Source: Lacrimispora xylanisolvens (GTDB lineage: Bacteria > Bacillota > Clostridia > Lachnospirales > Lachnospiraceae). Taken from it: a stretch of DNA of 64,000 nucleotides. Below the pieces are notes generated by a model. It was not told the DNA's origin. It made no database searches and saw only the letters and a program-made list of their open reading frames with translations. The stretch lies in NCBI RefSeq assembly GCF_002934545.1, contig NZ_PTJA01000003.1, positions 186,001-250,000 of the forward strand, written 5' to 3'. Positions 14,947 through 24,111 of this stretch are shown here, in pieces (within the stretch, counting starts at the first letter, position 1; each line of letters opens with the position of its first letter). The position numbers and the translations under genes are program-made.

Positions 14947-15779
14947 GAGACATACAGAAGATACTTGCATTTTGCAAAAATCATAAACAGTTTACGGTCT
15001 TTTGTATCTTAGCTCTTGTTATAATTGGGACAGCTGTTTTTGCTCCTTTTATAGCTACTCATAACCCGTATGAAGCGGTGATAGCAAATGCAGAACAAGA
15101 GCCGGATGCAAAGCACTGGTTTGGAACAGATAAACTGGGACGAGACCTGTTTTCCCGAGTTATATATGGAACACGAACGTCTCTTACTTCGGCACTGCTC
15201 TTAGTGGTGATTACGCTTTTTATTGGATCGGCACTTGGCACTCTTGCAGGCTATTTCGGAGGAGTCACCGATTCTGTTATTATGAGAATATCTGATATGA
15301 TGATTTCATTTCCCGGACTTGTACTGGCAATCGCAATTGCCGGAATTCTCGGTCCCAGTCTTTTAAATGCAGTCATTGCGATTGTAGCTGTCAGCTGGAC
15401 AAAGTATGCGCGTCTCGCCCGGAGCCTGGTACTTAGAATAAAGCATAAGGATTATATGTCAGCAGCCGTACTGACTGGATCGAAGACTGGTTATATCCTT
15501 AGAAACTATATATGTAAAATGACGATGCCTGTTTTGATTGTTACGGCTGCTACAGATATAGGCACTATGATGCTTGAAATAGCTGCACTTTCCTTTCTTG
15601 GATTTGGAGCACAGCCACCAACCTCTGAATGGGGGATGATGCTTAATGAGGGACGTTCTTATTTACAGACAGCTCCGTGGATGATGTTTTTTCCAGGTCT
15701 GGCTGTATTTATTGTTGTTGCTGTGTTTAATTTGCTGGGGGATAGTCTGAGAGATATCCTGGATCCATTGAGTGATTGA
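14943..15779 (+). CDS. Nickel/dipeptide-type ABC importer permease (NikC/DppC-like)
   Basis: A 278-residue partner permease. It contains FGTDKLGRDLFSRVIYGTRT (about residues 60-80), diagnostic of the DppC/NikC branch, and the EAA loop IKHKDYMSAAVLTGSKTGY. GAQPPTSEWGMMLNEGR (about 230-246) is the usual late motif. GTG 14943 overlaps the upstream TGA by four bases, showing translational coupling. Confidence 0.9.
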   Translation: MRDIQKILAFCKNHKQFTVFCILALVIIGTAVFAPFIATHNPYEAVIANAEQEPDAKHWFGTDKLGRDLFSRVIYGTRTSLTSALLLVVITLFIGSALGTLAGYFGGVTDSVIMRISDMMISFPGLVLAIAIAGILGPSLLNAVIAIVAVSWTKYARLARSLVLRIKHKDYMSAAVLTGSKTGYILRNYICKMTMPVLIVTAATDIGTMMLEIAALSFLGFGAQPPTSEWGMMLNEGRSYLQTAPWMMFFPGLAVFIVVAVFNLLGDSLRDILDPLSD

Positions 15780-15805
15780 TGAAAGACCGGCAGCAGGAGG
15801 AAATT

Positions 15806-16594
15806 ATGCTGGAAATACAAAATATTTCAGTTAATTATAATAAAAGCGGCAAACCAGCAGTTGAAAATTTCTCCCTGGCTGTAAAACAGGGAGAAATCTG
15901 CTGTCTGGTGGGAGAAAGCGGAAGCGGGAAAACTTCCGTTATCCGTGCAGTTATGGGGAATCTGCCGGGACAGGGAAGGATAGCACAGGGAGATATCTTC
16001 TTTGAGGGAGAATCCCTTTTATCCTATACTGCAAATGACTGGAGAAACGTTTATGGCACAGAAATTTCCATGATTTTTCAGGATTCAGGAGCCATGCTGA
16101 ATCCAATCCGTACAATCGGTTCCCAGTTTGTTGAATATATCCGTGCCCATAGAGCTTATAGCAGAAAAGATGCATGGGAAAAAGGTGTTAAGATGCTGGA
16201 ATACGCGTGTCTGCCTGATGGGGAGCACATTATGAAATCCTATCCGTTTCAACTTTCCGGCGGTATGAAGCAGCGTGTTGGAATTGCGTTTGCCATGGCT
16301 TTTAAGCCGAAGCTGCTGCTTGCCGATGAGCCTACCAGCGCACTTGATATCACAATGCAGGCGCAGATGGTTCGCCAGATGATGAAACTGAGAGAGGAAT
16401 ATGGTACCAGCATCATTATGATAACCCATAACCTGGCTCTTGCAGCATATATGTCGGATCATATTGTGGTGATGAAAGATGGAAAAATAGCAGACAGCGG
16501 AAACAGAGACCATATTTTGCATAACTCCCAGGCTGAATATACAAAGAAACTCTTATCTGCAGTGCCGTCACTGGGAGGTTATTATTATGTTTGA
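15806..16594 (+). CDS. ABC importer ATP-binding protein (NikD/DppD-like)
   Basis: A 262-residue ATPase with Walker A GESGSGKTS, Q-loop IFQDSGAMLNPI, signature LSGGMKQRVGIA, Walker B LLLADEPTSALD and a switch His in MITHNLALA. ATG 15806 is chosen because AGGAGG (15795-15800) sits five bases upstream. An in-frame TTG (15776) and ATG (15779) overlapping the previous stop are possible but lack that site. It pairs with the next ATPase. Confidence 0.88.
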   Translation: MLEIQNISVNYNKSGKPAVENFSLAVKQGEICCLVGESGSGKTSVIRAVMGNLPGQGRIAQGDIFFEGESLLSYTANDWRNVYGTEISMIFQDSGAMLNPIRTIGSQFVEYIRAHRAYSRKDAWEKGVKMLEYACLPDGEHIMKSYPFQLSGGMKQRVGIAFAMAFKPKLLLADEPTSALDITMQAQMVRQMMKLREEYGTSIIMITHNLALAAYMSDHIVVMKDGKIADSGNRDHILHNSQAEYTKKLLSAVPSLGGYYYV

Positions 16595-17570
16595 ACCGGA
16601 TGATCTGATTATTGAAGCCAGGCATCTAACAAAATCATACCAACTATCCAGGCATAGATTTCTGACTGCCTGTGATGATGTCAGCCTTAATTTCTACAAG
16701 AACCGCACCCTTGGTATCGTTGGAGAGAGTGGTTGCGGAAAAAGTACTTTTATCCGAATGGCAGTAGGGCTGGAAAAACCGACTTCCGGGGAAATATTAT
16801 TTCATGGGAAAAATATCACAGAGCGAAAAGGCGAAGAACTGCGTCTAAGCCGCAGAAATATTCAGATGATTTTTCAGGATCCAGGGGAAGCATTTCACCC
16901 GCGGATGAAAGTGAAAGAAATAATTTGTGAACCACTTATTAATTTTAATCTGATTAAGAAAAATGAAATAGATTCAAAAGCCAGAGAACTTCTTGAAATG
17001 GTAGAGCTTCCGGGAAGCTTCGCAGAGCGTTATGCCCATGACATGAGCGGTGGCCAGCGGCAGCGTGTCGGGATCGCCAGAGCATTGGCACTGGAGCCGG
17101 AAGTGATTATTTGTGATGAAATAACCTCGGCACTTGATGTTTCTGTGCAGCAGACGATTGTGGAACTGCTTTTAGATCTGCAAAAGAGGAAACAGATATC
17201 CATAGGCTTTATCAGCCATGACCTGGCATTGGTACAGCAATTTGCACACCAGATAGCAGTTATGTATCTGGGCAATGTTGTTGAGATTTTAAGCGGAAAA
17301 GAAGTCGGCACAAAAGCCAGGCATCCGTATACACAGGCGTTACTGAATTCTATTTTTGACCTGAACATGGATTTTTCAAAGGAAATAGTCAGCATGGAAA
17401 GTGAAATACCAAGTCCATTGAATATACCAGATGGCTGTCCGTTTCAAAATCGCTGCATTCATTGTATGGATATATGCAGGGCAGAAAAACCAGGATTATG
17501 GGAGATAGAGCCTGATCATCTGGCAGCCTGCCATCAATTTAATCGTTTTAATTACCGGGAGGATAAATGA
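16587..17570 (+). CDS. ABC importer ATP-binding protein (NikE/DppF-like)
   Basis: A 327-residue ATPase with Walker A GESGCGKST, Q-loop IFQDPGEAFHPR, signature MSGGQRQRVGIARAL and Walker B VIICDEITSALD. The C-terminal oligopeptide/dipeptide extension has the Cys-bearing segment CPFQNRCIHCMDICRAEKPG (about 290-310), which in this family holds a cluster or metal. ATG 16587 overlaps the previous gene by eight bases. Confidence 0.9.
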   Translation: MFEPDDLIIEARHLTKSYQLSRHRFLTACDDVSLNFYKNRTLGIVGESGCGKSTFIRMAVGLEKPTSGEILFHGKNITERKGEELRLSRRNIQMIFQDPGEAFHPRMKVKEIICEPLINFNLIKKNEIDSKARELLEMVELPGSFAERYAHDMSGGQRQRVGIARALALEPEVIICDEITSALDVSVQQTIVELLLDLQKRKQISIGFISHDLALVQQFAHQIAVMYLGNVVEILSGKEVGTKARHPYTQALLNSIFDLNMDFSKEIVSMESEIPSPLNIPDGCPFQNRCIHCMDICRAEKPGLWEIEPDHLAACHQFNRFNYREDK

Positions 17571-19159
17571 AGAAAGCAGGAGTTAAAAAAATAATTGCAG
17601 TTTTTATATCAGCAGCCCTATGCGGCAGCTTATTGTCTGGATGCGGGGCGGAGGCCGGCATTGGGAAGACATCAACTGGCGCAGCGGAAGGTAAAAAGAC
17701 TCTGGTAATCGGAAGCGGTCAGTCAGCGGGTACTTTGGACCCCATTAAGGCTTATAATGGCTGGTATCCGGTACGTTATGGCATATCACAGACTATAACA
17801 AAAATGAATGATGATTATTCCATAACCGGCTGGCTTGCAGAGAATGATTATTTCTCCAATGTGGACAATACGGTATGGACTTTTACCATAAAAGATAATG
17901 TGACATTTTCCAATGGAAGCAAGCTGGATGGAGAGGCCGTTAAAAAATCCCTGGAGAATGTCTTTAAGAATGGAGAAAGAGGTGTGGAATATTTCACTCC
18001 TGTTTCCATAGAAGCTGATGGCCAGAAGCTGGTGATTACCACTCAAAAGCCGGAACCCATTTTACCCAATAAGCTGGCTGATCCGTTATTCTGCATCATT
18101 GATACATCGGTTGATAACAGTAAAATCGATGATAACGGTCCAATCGGAACTGGTCCGTATGTATGTGAATCGTTTGATACTGCCACAAAGAGATGTGTAG
18201 TAGTTAAAAATGAGAATTACTGGAATGGTGAAGTAAAGACGGATCGGATTGAATTCGTTTACTCTGAGGACCAGTCCACAATCAGTATGGGACTTCAGTC
18301 AGGAGACTTCGATGCGGTCTATAATGTCAGCATGAATGATATTGGTACATTTGAAAAAAACAGCGATTATAAAATTAAAACAAACCCCAGTGGGCGTACC
18401 ACCATTGGCTTTATGAATCAGAACGGACCATTGGGCGACAAAGTACTTCGTGAGGCAGTCCTTCAGATGCAGGACAAAGATTCTTACTGCAAAATTTTGC
18501 TGAAAAATCAGTATGTTCCAGGGAAAACACTGATAACATCCGCATCTGATTATGGATATGATACACTGACGGATCCCAACGCTTACAATCCTGAGAATGC
18601 AAAAAAACTGTTGGATGAAGCGGGCTATACCGATACGGACGGAGATGGTTTCCGTGAAACTCCGGCTGGAGAGCCATTAAGTCTTCGTTTTGTTTATTAT
18701 ACCGGGCGCCCGGAACAGCAGATTGTTGTGGAGGCAGCTCAGGCAGCAATGACCAAGGTGGGAATCAAAGTTACCCCGGAAGTCCATGATACCCAGACTG
18801 TTATGGATATGCAAAAGACAGGTGATTATGATTTGCTTTGTATGAGCATTAACATCATGAACTGCGGAGACCCTGAGAATCAGATCAATACTTATTTTAA
18901 AGCAGGCGGCACCTATAATGCCACTGGATATAACAGCGAAGAGTTTAATTCTCTTATGGATCAGGTGCATGTAAGCGCAGATCCGAAACAGAGAAAAGAT
19001 CTGATCAAACAGGCAGAGCAGGTTCTTTTAAATGACGGGGCAGCAATTTATTTTTGCTATCCCATCATGAACTTTGTTATGAAAAAACATGTTGATGGAA
19101 TTAATTCTACCCCTGCAGATTTCTACTGGGTTGATGAAAATACAACGGTTAATCATTAG
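17567..19159 (+). CDS. Nickel/peptide ABC importer substrate-binding lipoprotein
   Basis: A 530-residue family 5 extracellular solute-binding protein. It has a signal peptide with lipobox LLSGC (Cys about residue 26), then GSGQSAGTLDPIKAYNGWYP and GPIGTGPYVCESFD, standard for the DppA/NikA family. ATGA overlap with the previous stop. It docks on the two permeases. The ligand is not determined: nickel or nickel-ligand complexes, small peptides, or a metallophore are all possible. Its Met- and His-content does not settle this by eye. Confidence 0.9.
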   Translation: MKKAGVKKIIAVFISAALCGSLLSGCGAEAGIGKTSTGAAEGKKTLVIGSGQSAGTLDPIKAYNGWYPVRYGISQTITKMNDDYSITGWLAENDYFSNVDNTVWTFTIKDNVTFSNGSKLDGEAVKKSLENVFKNGERGVEYFTPVSIEADGQKLVITTQKPEPILPNKLADPLFCIIDTSVDNSKIDDNGPIGTGPYVCESFDTATKRCVVVKNENYWNGEVKTDRIEFVYSEDQSTISMGLQSGDFDAVYNVSMNDIGTFEKNSDYKIKTNPSGRTTIGFMNQNGPLGDKVLREAVLQMQDKDSYCKILLKNQYVPGKTLITSASDYGYDTLTDPNAYNPENAKKLLDEAGYTDTDGDGFRETPAGEPLSLRFVYYTGRPEQQIVVEAAQAAMTKVGIKVTPEVHDTQTVMDMQKTGDYDLLCMSINIMNCGDPENQINTYFKAGGTYNATGYNSEEFNSLMDQVHVSADPKQRKDLIKQAEQVLLNDGAAIYFCYPIMNFVMKKHVDGINSTPADFYWVDENTTVNH

Positions 19160-19183
19160 AAGGCATTGGAGGAGTAGTTACTT

Positions 19184-19927
19184 ATGAATGAAGTAAATGA
19201 CATAAACTTAAACAAGAAAATTAAAGAAGAGGTGACGGACTACTGGTCCTCACGCGCAGAGATATTTAATGAACTAAAAATACAGGAGCTGAATTCTGAT
19301 ATGCGGGGGCGATGGCTGAAGGAGCTTCGAACCTATCTTCCTGCTAAAAAAGGTCTTAAAATACTGGATATTGGTACAGGAACAGGTTTTTTCTGCTTTT
19401 TACTTGGGGCAGAAGGCCACGATCTGACGGGGATTGATCTCACTGAGAAAATGATCCTGGAAGCAAGAAAATCATCGTCCATTTTAGGGATACCTGCTGA
19501 ATTTTATGTGATGGATGCAGAGATGCCGGATTTTCCGGATAACAGCTTCGATGCGATTGTCACCCGCAATGTAGCATGGACATTGCCGGATCTTAAAAAA
19601 GCTTACGAGAAATGGCATGATCTTTTAAAAGAGGATGGCGTACTCATTAATTTTGACGGAGATTACAGCAGAGAGAATGAACAACAAAAACTTCCGGAAA
19701 ATCATGCACATTCAAAGATTACACAGGAACAGTGGAGTGCATATGAACATTTAAAAACGGAGCTGCGTCCCATCTCAAATCCAAGACCTGCATGGGATGT
19801 TCAGCTTTTGAAATCTGCCGGATTTAAGGAGATCAGGCTGGATGAACAGGTGGGAGACAGAATTTACAGTGAGATCAACCAATTCTATAATCCTACCCCT
19901 ATTTTCACAATAGCAGCTAGAAAATAA
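19184..19927 (+). CDS. Class I SAM-dependent methyltransferase (second paralogue)
   Basis: A 247-residue paralogue of the methyltransferase at 13258. Motif I is LKILDIGTGTGFF (about residues 58-70), motif II DLTGIDLTEKM, and FDAIVTRNVAWTLPDLKKAY is shared with its twin. The tail DRIYSEINQFYNPTPIFTIAARK resembles the end of the first copy (ENVYEEWEK, SPLFEICATK). Last gene of the operon, 24 bases after the binding-protein stop. Substrate unknown. Two copies at the ends of one importer operon suggest either a heterodimer or two sequential methylations (inference). Confidence 0.85.
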   Translation: MNEVNDINLNKKIKEEVTDYWSSRAEIFNELKIQELNSDMRGRWLKELRTYLPAKKGLKILDIGTGTGFFCFLLGAEGHDLTGIDLTEKMILEARKSSSILGIPAEFYVMDAEMPDFPDNSFDAIVTRNVAWTLPDLKKAYEKWHDLLKEDGVLINFDGDYSRENEQQKLPENHAHSKITQEQWSAYEHLKTELRPISNPRPAWDVQLLKSAGFKEIRLDEQVGDRIYSEINQFYNPTPIFTIAARK

Positions 19928-19986
19928 TAACAGATTACGTTACTCCGGATGTTTCTCCTCCATACATGCTTGACCTGCCGATGTTG

Positions 19987-20015
19987 TTGAATTAATATGG
20001 TTTTAATTGTATAAT
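19987..20015 (+). promoter_or_regulatory. Promoter of the FadR-type regulator
   Basis: TTGAAT (19987-19992) and perfect TATAAT (20010-20015), 17-base spacer. Inverted arms CATGCTT (about 19966) and AAGCATG (about 20022) flank it and may be an operator. Confidence 0.65.
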
Positions 20016-20048
20016 ATGACTAAGCATGTCAGGAAGCAGGAGGATAAG

Positions 20049-20744
20049 ATGTTCAGCCCAATTAAAAACACGAAGGTTTATGAACAGGTAATGGATCAGA
20101 TCAGGGAAATGATTGACAACGGAGTTTTGAAAAAAGGAGACAAGCTTCCTTCTGAGAGAGATTTAGTTGAAGAATTACAGGTGAGCAGAGCATCAATCCG
20201 GGAAGCTCTTCGGGCGTTGGAAGTCATTGGATTAATCGAATGCAGGCAGGGAGAAGGAAATTTTATTAAATCAAGCTTTCAGGATAATTTGTTTGAGCCT
20301 TTATCTATCATGTATACACTGGAAGGAACCAATCCGGAAGACATCCTGGAATTAAGAAAGATTATGGAAGTTGAGGCTTCCGGTCTGGCTGCAAAGAGAA
20401 TAACGGATGAACAATTAGGCGAATTAAAAGAGATCATGGAGCGGTTTGAACACTGTACAGATGAAAAAATGAATGCAATGATCGATAAAGAGCTGCATTA
20501 TAAGATTGCAGAGTACTCAGGAAATGTGTTGATTTTTAACATTCTAAGAACCGTTTCACATCTGGTAGATGATTTCATTAAAGATACCAGAAAATTAATC
20601 ATAGCAGACCAGGAAAAGAAAAAAGCACTACTGTTACAACATAAGGAAATCTATCTGGCCATTGAAATGCACAGCTCTGTTGCAGCACGTAAAGCGATGC
20701 GTCAGCATCTTGATTACACCAACAAGTATATTAAAATGATCTGA
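20049..20744 (+). CDS. FadR/GntR family regulator of lactate genes
   Basis: A 231-residue protein with an N-terminal GntR winged helix (residues 5-75: KVYEQVMDQIREMI, LPSERDLVEELQVSRASIRE ending RQGEGNFI). An all-helical FCD ligand domain (about 95-230) follows, with a metal-type acidic/His pattern. ATG 20049 follows AGGAGG by five bases, so upstream ATGs were not used. FadR-group proteins (LldR, LutR) commonly regulate lactate genes. Position before an XdhC-like gene and the lactate operon supports that role. A FadR-like palindrome TGGTCAGACCA lies upstream of etfB. Confidence 0.88.
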   Translation: MFSPIKNTKVYEQVMDQIREMIDNGVLKKGDKLPSERDLVEELQVSRASIREALRALEVIGLIECRQGEGNFIKSSFQDNLFEPLSIMYTLEGTNPEDILELRKIMEVEASGLAAKRITDEQLGELKEIMERFEHCTDEKMNAMIDKELHYKIAEYSGNVLIFNILRTVSHLVDDFIKDTRKLIIADQEKKKALLLQHKEIYLAIEMHSSVAARKAMRQHLDYTNKYIKMI

Positions 20745-20761
20745 TGATAAGGAGAAAAAAT

Positions 20762-21808
20762 ATGTTGGAACTATACAAAGCCATTGCAGACTGCGATCCC
20801 AATAAAAGAAATATGGTTGCGACAGTGATCGATGGAGAAGCATTGGGGCAGAAGGCATTATTTTCTGATGGGCTGCTAATCTGTGAGACGAAAGGGTCCG
20901 GTTATTTTTCTGGGCATGCTGAAACAGTATGGAACGTGGCAAGTGATAAAGATCAATGCAAAAAAGGGTTGATTACTCTTGATGGCAGGCGCATTTACTG
21001 TGACTGGCTGGGCCAGGACATTCATCTGGTGATATGCGGTGCAGGTCATGTGTCAATTCCGGTAATACAGATTGGCCTCATGATGGGGTGTGAAGTCACC
21101 GTGCTTGAAGACCGCCCCCAATTTGCAGACAACGCAAGGCGGGCAGGAGCGACAACGGTTATTTGTGAATCATTTGAGCAGGGTCTGAGTCAGGTGGAGG
21201 GCAGCAGCAATACGTATTTTGTTATTGTGACAAGAGGCCACCGCTATGATCAGACGTGTCTGGAACTGATCGCCGGGAAAAAACATGCCTATATTGGAAT
21301 GATTGGAAGCCGGGCACGGGTGGCAAAGGTAAAAGAGACCGCATTGTTAAATGGTTGCGATAAGTCGGTTCTTGATCAGTTATACAGTCCCATAGGCCTG
21401 AGTATCAATGCGGAAACACCGGTTGAAATCGGAGTTGCTATTATGGCAGAGATCATTGAAGTGAAAAACAAGAAGATGCGTTCCAGCGGATATTCCAAAG
21501 ATATTTTGCATGCCATTTTGAAGCCGGAAGAAAAAACAGGACGAAACGTTCTGGTTACCATTGTGGCAAGAAAGGGGTCAGCTCCCCGGGAGGTTGGCAC
21601 AAAGATGCTGGTAACGCCGGAGGGAAGGTGTATTGGAACCATTGGCGGCGGTTGCATGGAGTCAGAGGTTCTTCAGATCGCATTCCAGATGCTTCGAAGT
21701 GACAGTGAGAAATCCCAGCTTTTCCATGTGGATATGACCGGAACAGATGCAGAAGAGGAAGGCATGGTGTGCGGCGGGGTTATTGATGTATTGCTTGAGG
21801 TTATATGA
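20762..21808 (+). CDS. XdhC/CoxI-like protein with unusual domain order
   Basis: A 348-residue protein. The middle (about residues 95-215) is the XdhC Rossmann domain: ICGAGHVSIPVIQIGLMMGC, VTRGHRYDQTCLE and IGMIGSRARVAKVKE. The intact XdhC_CoxI motif VTIVARKGSAPREVGTKML and IGTIGGGCMESEV comes after it (about 265-305). In canonical XdhC the CoxI domain comes first. The first 90 residues resemble a decayed CoxI copy (MVATVIDGEALGQ). XdhC proteins help insert sulfurated molybdenum cofactor into hydroxylases; no such hydroxylase is in the window. ATG 20762 follows AAGGAG. It lies 17 bases after the regulator, with a terminator after it. Confidence 0.8.
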   Translation: MLELYKAIADCDPNKRNMVATVIDGEALGQKALFSDGLLICETKGSGYFSGHAETVWNVASDKDQCKKGLITLDGRRIYCDWLGQDIHLVICGAGHVSIPVIQIGLMMGCEVTVLEDRPQFADNARRAGATTVICESFEQGLSQVEGSSNTYFVIVTRGHRYDQTCLELIAGKKHAYIGMIGSRARVAKVKETALLNGCDKSVLDQLYSPIGLSINAETPVEIGVAIMAEIIEVKNKKMRSSGYSKDILHAILKPEEKTGRNVLVTIVARKGSAPREVGTKMLVTPEGRCIGTIGGGCMESEVLQIAFQMLRSDSEKSQLFHVDMTGTDAEEEGMVCGGVIDVLLEVI

Positions 21809-21820
21809 ATCTGATGGTAC

Positions 21821-21871
21821 AAGGTCAGAACGGCTTAAAATCAAAATGATGAGCCGCTCTGACCTTTTTAT
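21821..21871 (+). terminator. Rho-independent terminator after XdhC-like gene
   Basis: Arms AAGGTCAGAACGGCT (21821-21835) and AGCCGCTCTGACCTT (21852-21866) pair with one mismatch, followed by TTTTT. Confidence 0.9.
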
Positions 21872-21893
21872 TTTGATATTTTTACTATAATTC

Positions 21894-21922
21894 TTGAAAA
21901 TGTATAGATGTTTTTTTAATAT
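21894..21922 (+). promoter_or_regulatory. Promoter candidate of the lactate oxidation operon
   Basis: TTGAAA (21894-21899) and TAATAT (21917-21922), 17-base spacer, in the 230-base gap before etfB. A FadR-like palindrome lies just after. Confidence 0.5.
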
Positions 21923-21942
21923 TGTGATATTATGGCAGTAAG

Positions 21943-21953
21943 TGGTCAGACCA
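21943..21953. promoter_or_regulatory. FadR/LldR-like operator TGGTCAGACCA
   Basis: A perfect 11-base dyad TGGTC-A-GACCA. FadR-group GntR regulators bind sites of the TGGT-N-ACCA type. It lies about 20 bases past the -10 box. The FadR-type protein at 20049 is the likely binder. Confidence 0.55.
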
Positions 21954-22038
21954 TTATACCAATAAAGCGATACAAATCCATATTACGTTTGTATGATTTG
22001 CCACACTATATTTAATACATAGAAAGAGAGGGATAGGA

Positions 22039-22827
22039 ATGGATATTCTAGTCTGTATCAAGCAGGTTCCGGATACATCAAAAGTTGAAGTAGATCCGGT
22101 AACTGGTGTTTTAAAAAGAGATGGTGTAGATTCAAAAATGAACCCCTATGACTTGTATGCGTTGGAAACCGCACTGAGAATGAAAGAGCAGCAGGGCGGA
22201 GTGGTAAAGGTGATCACCATGGGACCGCCTCAGGCGAAAGAGGTTATTAAAGAAGCATATATGATGGGAGCAGACGACGGAGCCTTAATAACGGACAGAA
22301 AGTTTGCAGGAGCAGATGTACTTGCCACCTCTTACACCATTTCCCAGGGCGTAAGAAAAATGGGGGATTTTGACCTTATCTTATGCGGAAAGCAGACAAC
22401 AGATGGTGATACCGCTCAGGTAGGACCAGAGATGGGGGAATATCTTGGTATCCCCCATATTACCAACGTTCTAAAGATTGTAGAAATAAAAGAAAAATCA
22501 ATCATAGTAGAAATGGATATGCCGGACACCATTGAAGTCGCCGAAATCCAGTTTCCATGTTTAATCACCGTCGAGAAAGATATTTTTCAGCCAAGACTGC
22601 CATCTTACAAGAAAAAGTTAGAGGCAAAAGACAAGGAAATCAAAATCCTGACCATCAATGATTTTGAAGATAAAGATGAGATGAAATATGGGTTAAATGG
22701 TTCCCCCACACAGGTAGAGAGAATATTCCCCCCGTCCGTCAACAATGACAGAGAGATATGGACCGGAACCGGCGATAAACTCAGCTTACAAATGGCATCA
22801 AAACTGAAAGAGTTAAAATTCATATAA
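22039..22827 (+). CDS. etfB: Electron-transfer flavoprotein beta subunit of lactate dehydrogenase
   Basis: A 262-residue EtfB. The opening [20 protein letters not shown] and [20 protein letters not shown], then [25 protein letters not shown], are the ETF beta signature and AMP/FAD-binding regions. In the Acetobacterium Lct system EtfB carries the bifurcating FAD and oxidises or reduces NAD. ATG 22039 follows AGAGAGGGA. First gene of etfB-etfA-ldh-larA. Confidence 0.93.
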   Translation: MDILVCIKQVPDTSKVEVDPVTGVLKRDGVDSKMNPYDLYALETALRMKEQQGGVVKVITMGPPQAKEVIKEAYMMGADDGALITDRKFAGADVLATSYTISQGVRKMGDFDLILCGKQTTDGDTAQVGPEMGEYLGIPHITNVLKIVEIKEKSIIVEMDMPDTIEVAEIQFPCLITVEKDIFQPRLPSYKKKLEAKDKEIKILTINDFEDKDEMKYGLNGSPTQVERIFPPSVNNDREIWTGTGDKLSLQMASKLKELKFI

Positions 22828-22844
22828 AGAAGGGCGGGGATTTT

Positions 22845-24038
22845 ATGGGCAAGTTGATATGTAACCAGGAGAATGTGAATGAGTCAAATATCGAAGAATT
22901 ATTAAAAGTCTGTCCTTTTGGAGCAATTGAATACACGGACGGAAAAGTACAGGTGAATGCAGGCTGTAAGATGTGTAAGATATGTGTGAAAAAGGGTCCC
23001 GCAGGGGTAATGGAATTTGTTGAAACAGAGACAAAAAAAGTTGATAAGAGCCTGTGGAGAGGAATTGCCGTTTATGTTGATCATGTAGAAGGAACCATTC
23101 ATCCAGTGACAATGGAGCTGATCGGAAAAGCCAGAGAGCTCGCCTCAGTTGTTAAATTTCCAGTGTATTGCGTTTTTATTGGTCACAATATAAAAAAGAA
23201 AGCAGAGGAGCTGCTGCATTACGGTGTGGATGAAGTCTTTGTATACGATAACAAAGAATTAAAGGATTTCAGAATCGAAACTTACACGGCAGCCATGGAA
23301 GACTTTATAAATAAAGTGAAACCATCTTCCATACTGGTGGGTGCCACCACCACAGGAAGATCTCTTGCTCCCAGAGTAGCTACCAGATTCAGAACCGGAT
23401 TAACGGCAGACTGCACCATACTTGAGATGAAGGAAAATACAGATCTTGTTCAGATCAGACCGGCCTTTGGCGGCAATATTATGGCTCAGATTATATGCCC
23501 CAATACAAGACCCCAGATGGCAACGGTAAGATATAAGATTATGAATGCACCAGAAAGACAGAGGGATCCAAAAGGAACAATAACGGTATGTGAACTGGAA
23601 CCGGAAAAATTAAAATCTCAGATAGAGGTTTTAAAGGTTACAAAGAAAAAAGTAGAAGAAAATATTTCTGATGCAGAGGTAATCGTTGCAGTAGGCAGAG
23701 CCATAAAATCAGAAAAAGACATGGCTATGGTGCAGGATCTGGCAGATCTGCTTCATGCCCAGATTGCTGGAACAAGACCTCTTGTGGAGGCAGGGCTGAT
23801 TCCGGCAAAGAAGCAGATTGGCCTTTCCGGGAGAACGGTGAAGCCAAAACTGATTATTGCCCTGGGAATATCCGGTGCCGTTCAGTTTGTGGCAGGAATG
23901 AATCACTCAGATCGTATTTTTGCTATCAATAAAGATGAAAACGCTTCGATCTTTCATACAGCACATTATGGAATCGTAGGAGATATTTATGAAATCGTTC
24001 CACAGCTTGTGAAAGAATTAAAGTGTACAGGAGCGTAG
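22845..24038 (+). CDS. etfA: Electron-transfer flavoprotein alpha subunit with ferredoxin-like domain
   Basis: A 397-residue EtfA. The first 60 residues form a short ferredoxin-like domain with Cys at about 23, 41, 44 and 47 (VCPFGAI; AGCKMCKIC), enough for one [4Fe-4S] cluster. The ETF alpha N-domain follows, then the FAD domain (about 270-397) with GLSGRTVKPKLIIALGISGAVQF, the classic FAD-binding motif. This layout fits the bifurcating lactate dehydrogenase Etf (LctC). ATG 22845 lies 17 bases after etfB. Confidence 0.92.
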   Translation: MGKLICNQENVNESNIEELLKVCPFGAIEYTDGKVQVNAGCKMCKICVKKGPAGVMEFVETETKKVDKSLWRGIAVYVDHVEGTIHPVTMELIGKARELASVVKFPVYCVFIGHNIKKKAEELLHYGVDEVFVYDNKELKDFRIETYTAAMEDFINKVKPSSILVGATTTGRSLAPRVATRFRTGLTADCTILEMKENTDLVQIRPAFGGNIMAQIICPNTRPQMATVRYKIMNAPERQRDPKGTITVCELEPEKLKSQIEVLKVTKKKVEENISDAEVIVAVGRAIKSEKDMAMVQDLADLLHAQIAGTRPLVEAGLIPAKKQIGLSGRTVKPKLIIALGISGAVQFVAGMNHSDRIFAINKDENASIFHTAHYGIVGDIYEIVPQLVKELKCTGA

Positions 24039-24111
24039 TTAACAATTTTTACATAGAATGCGGGTCCATTTGCTGATAGAAAAATTACGAATCAAGGAGG
24101 GAATAAATGTG

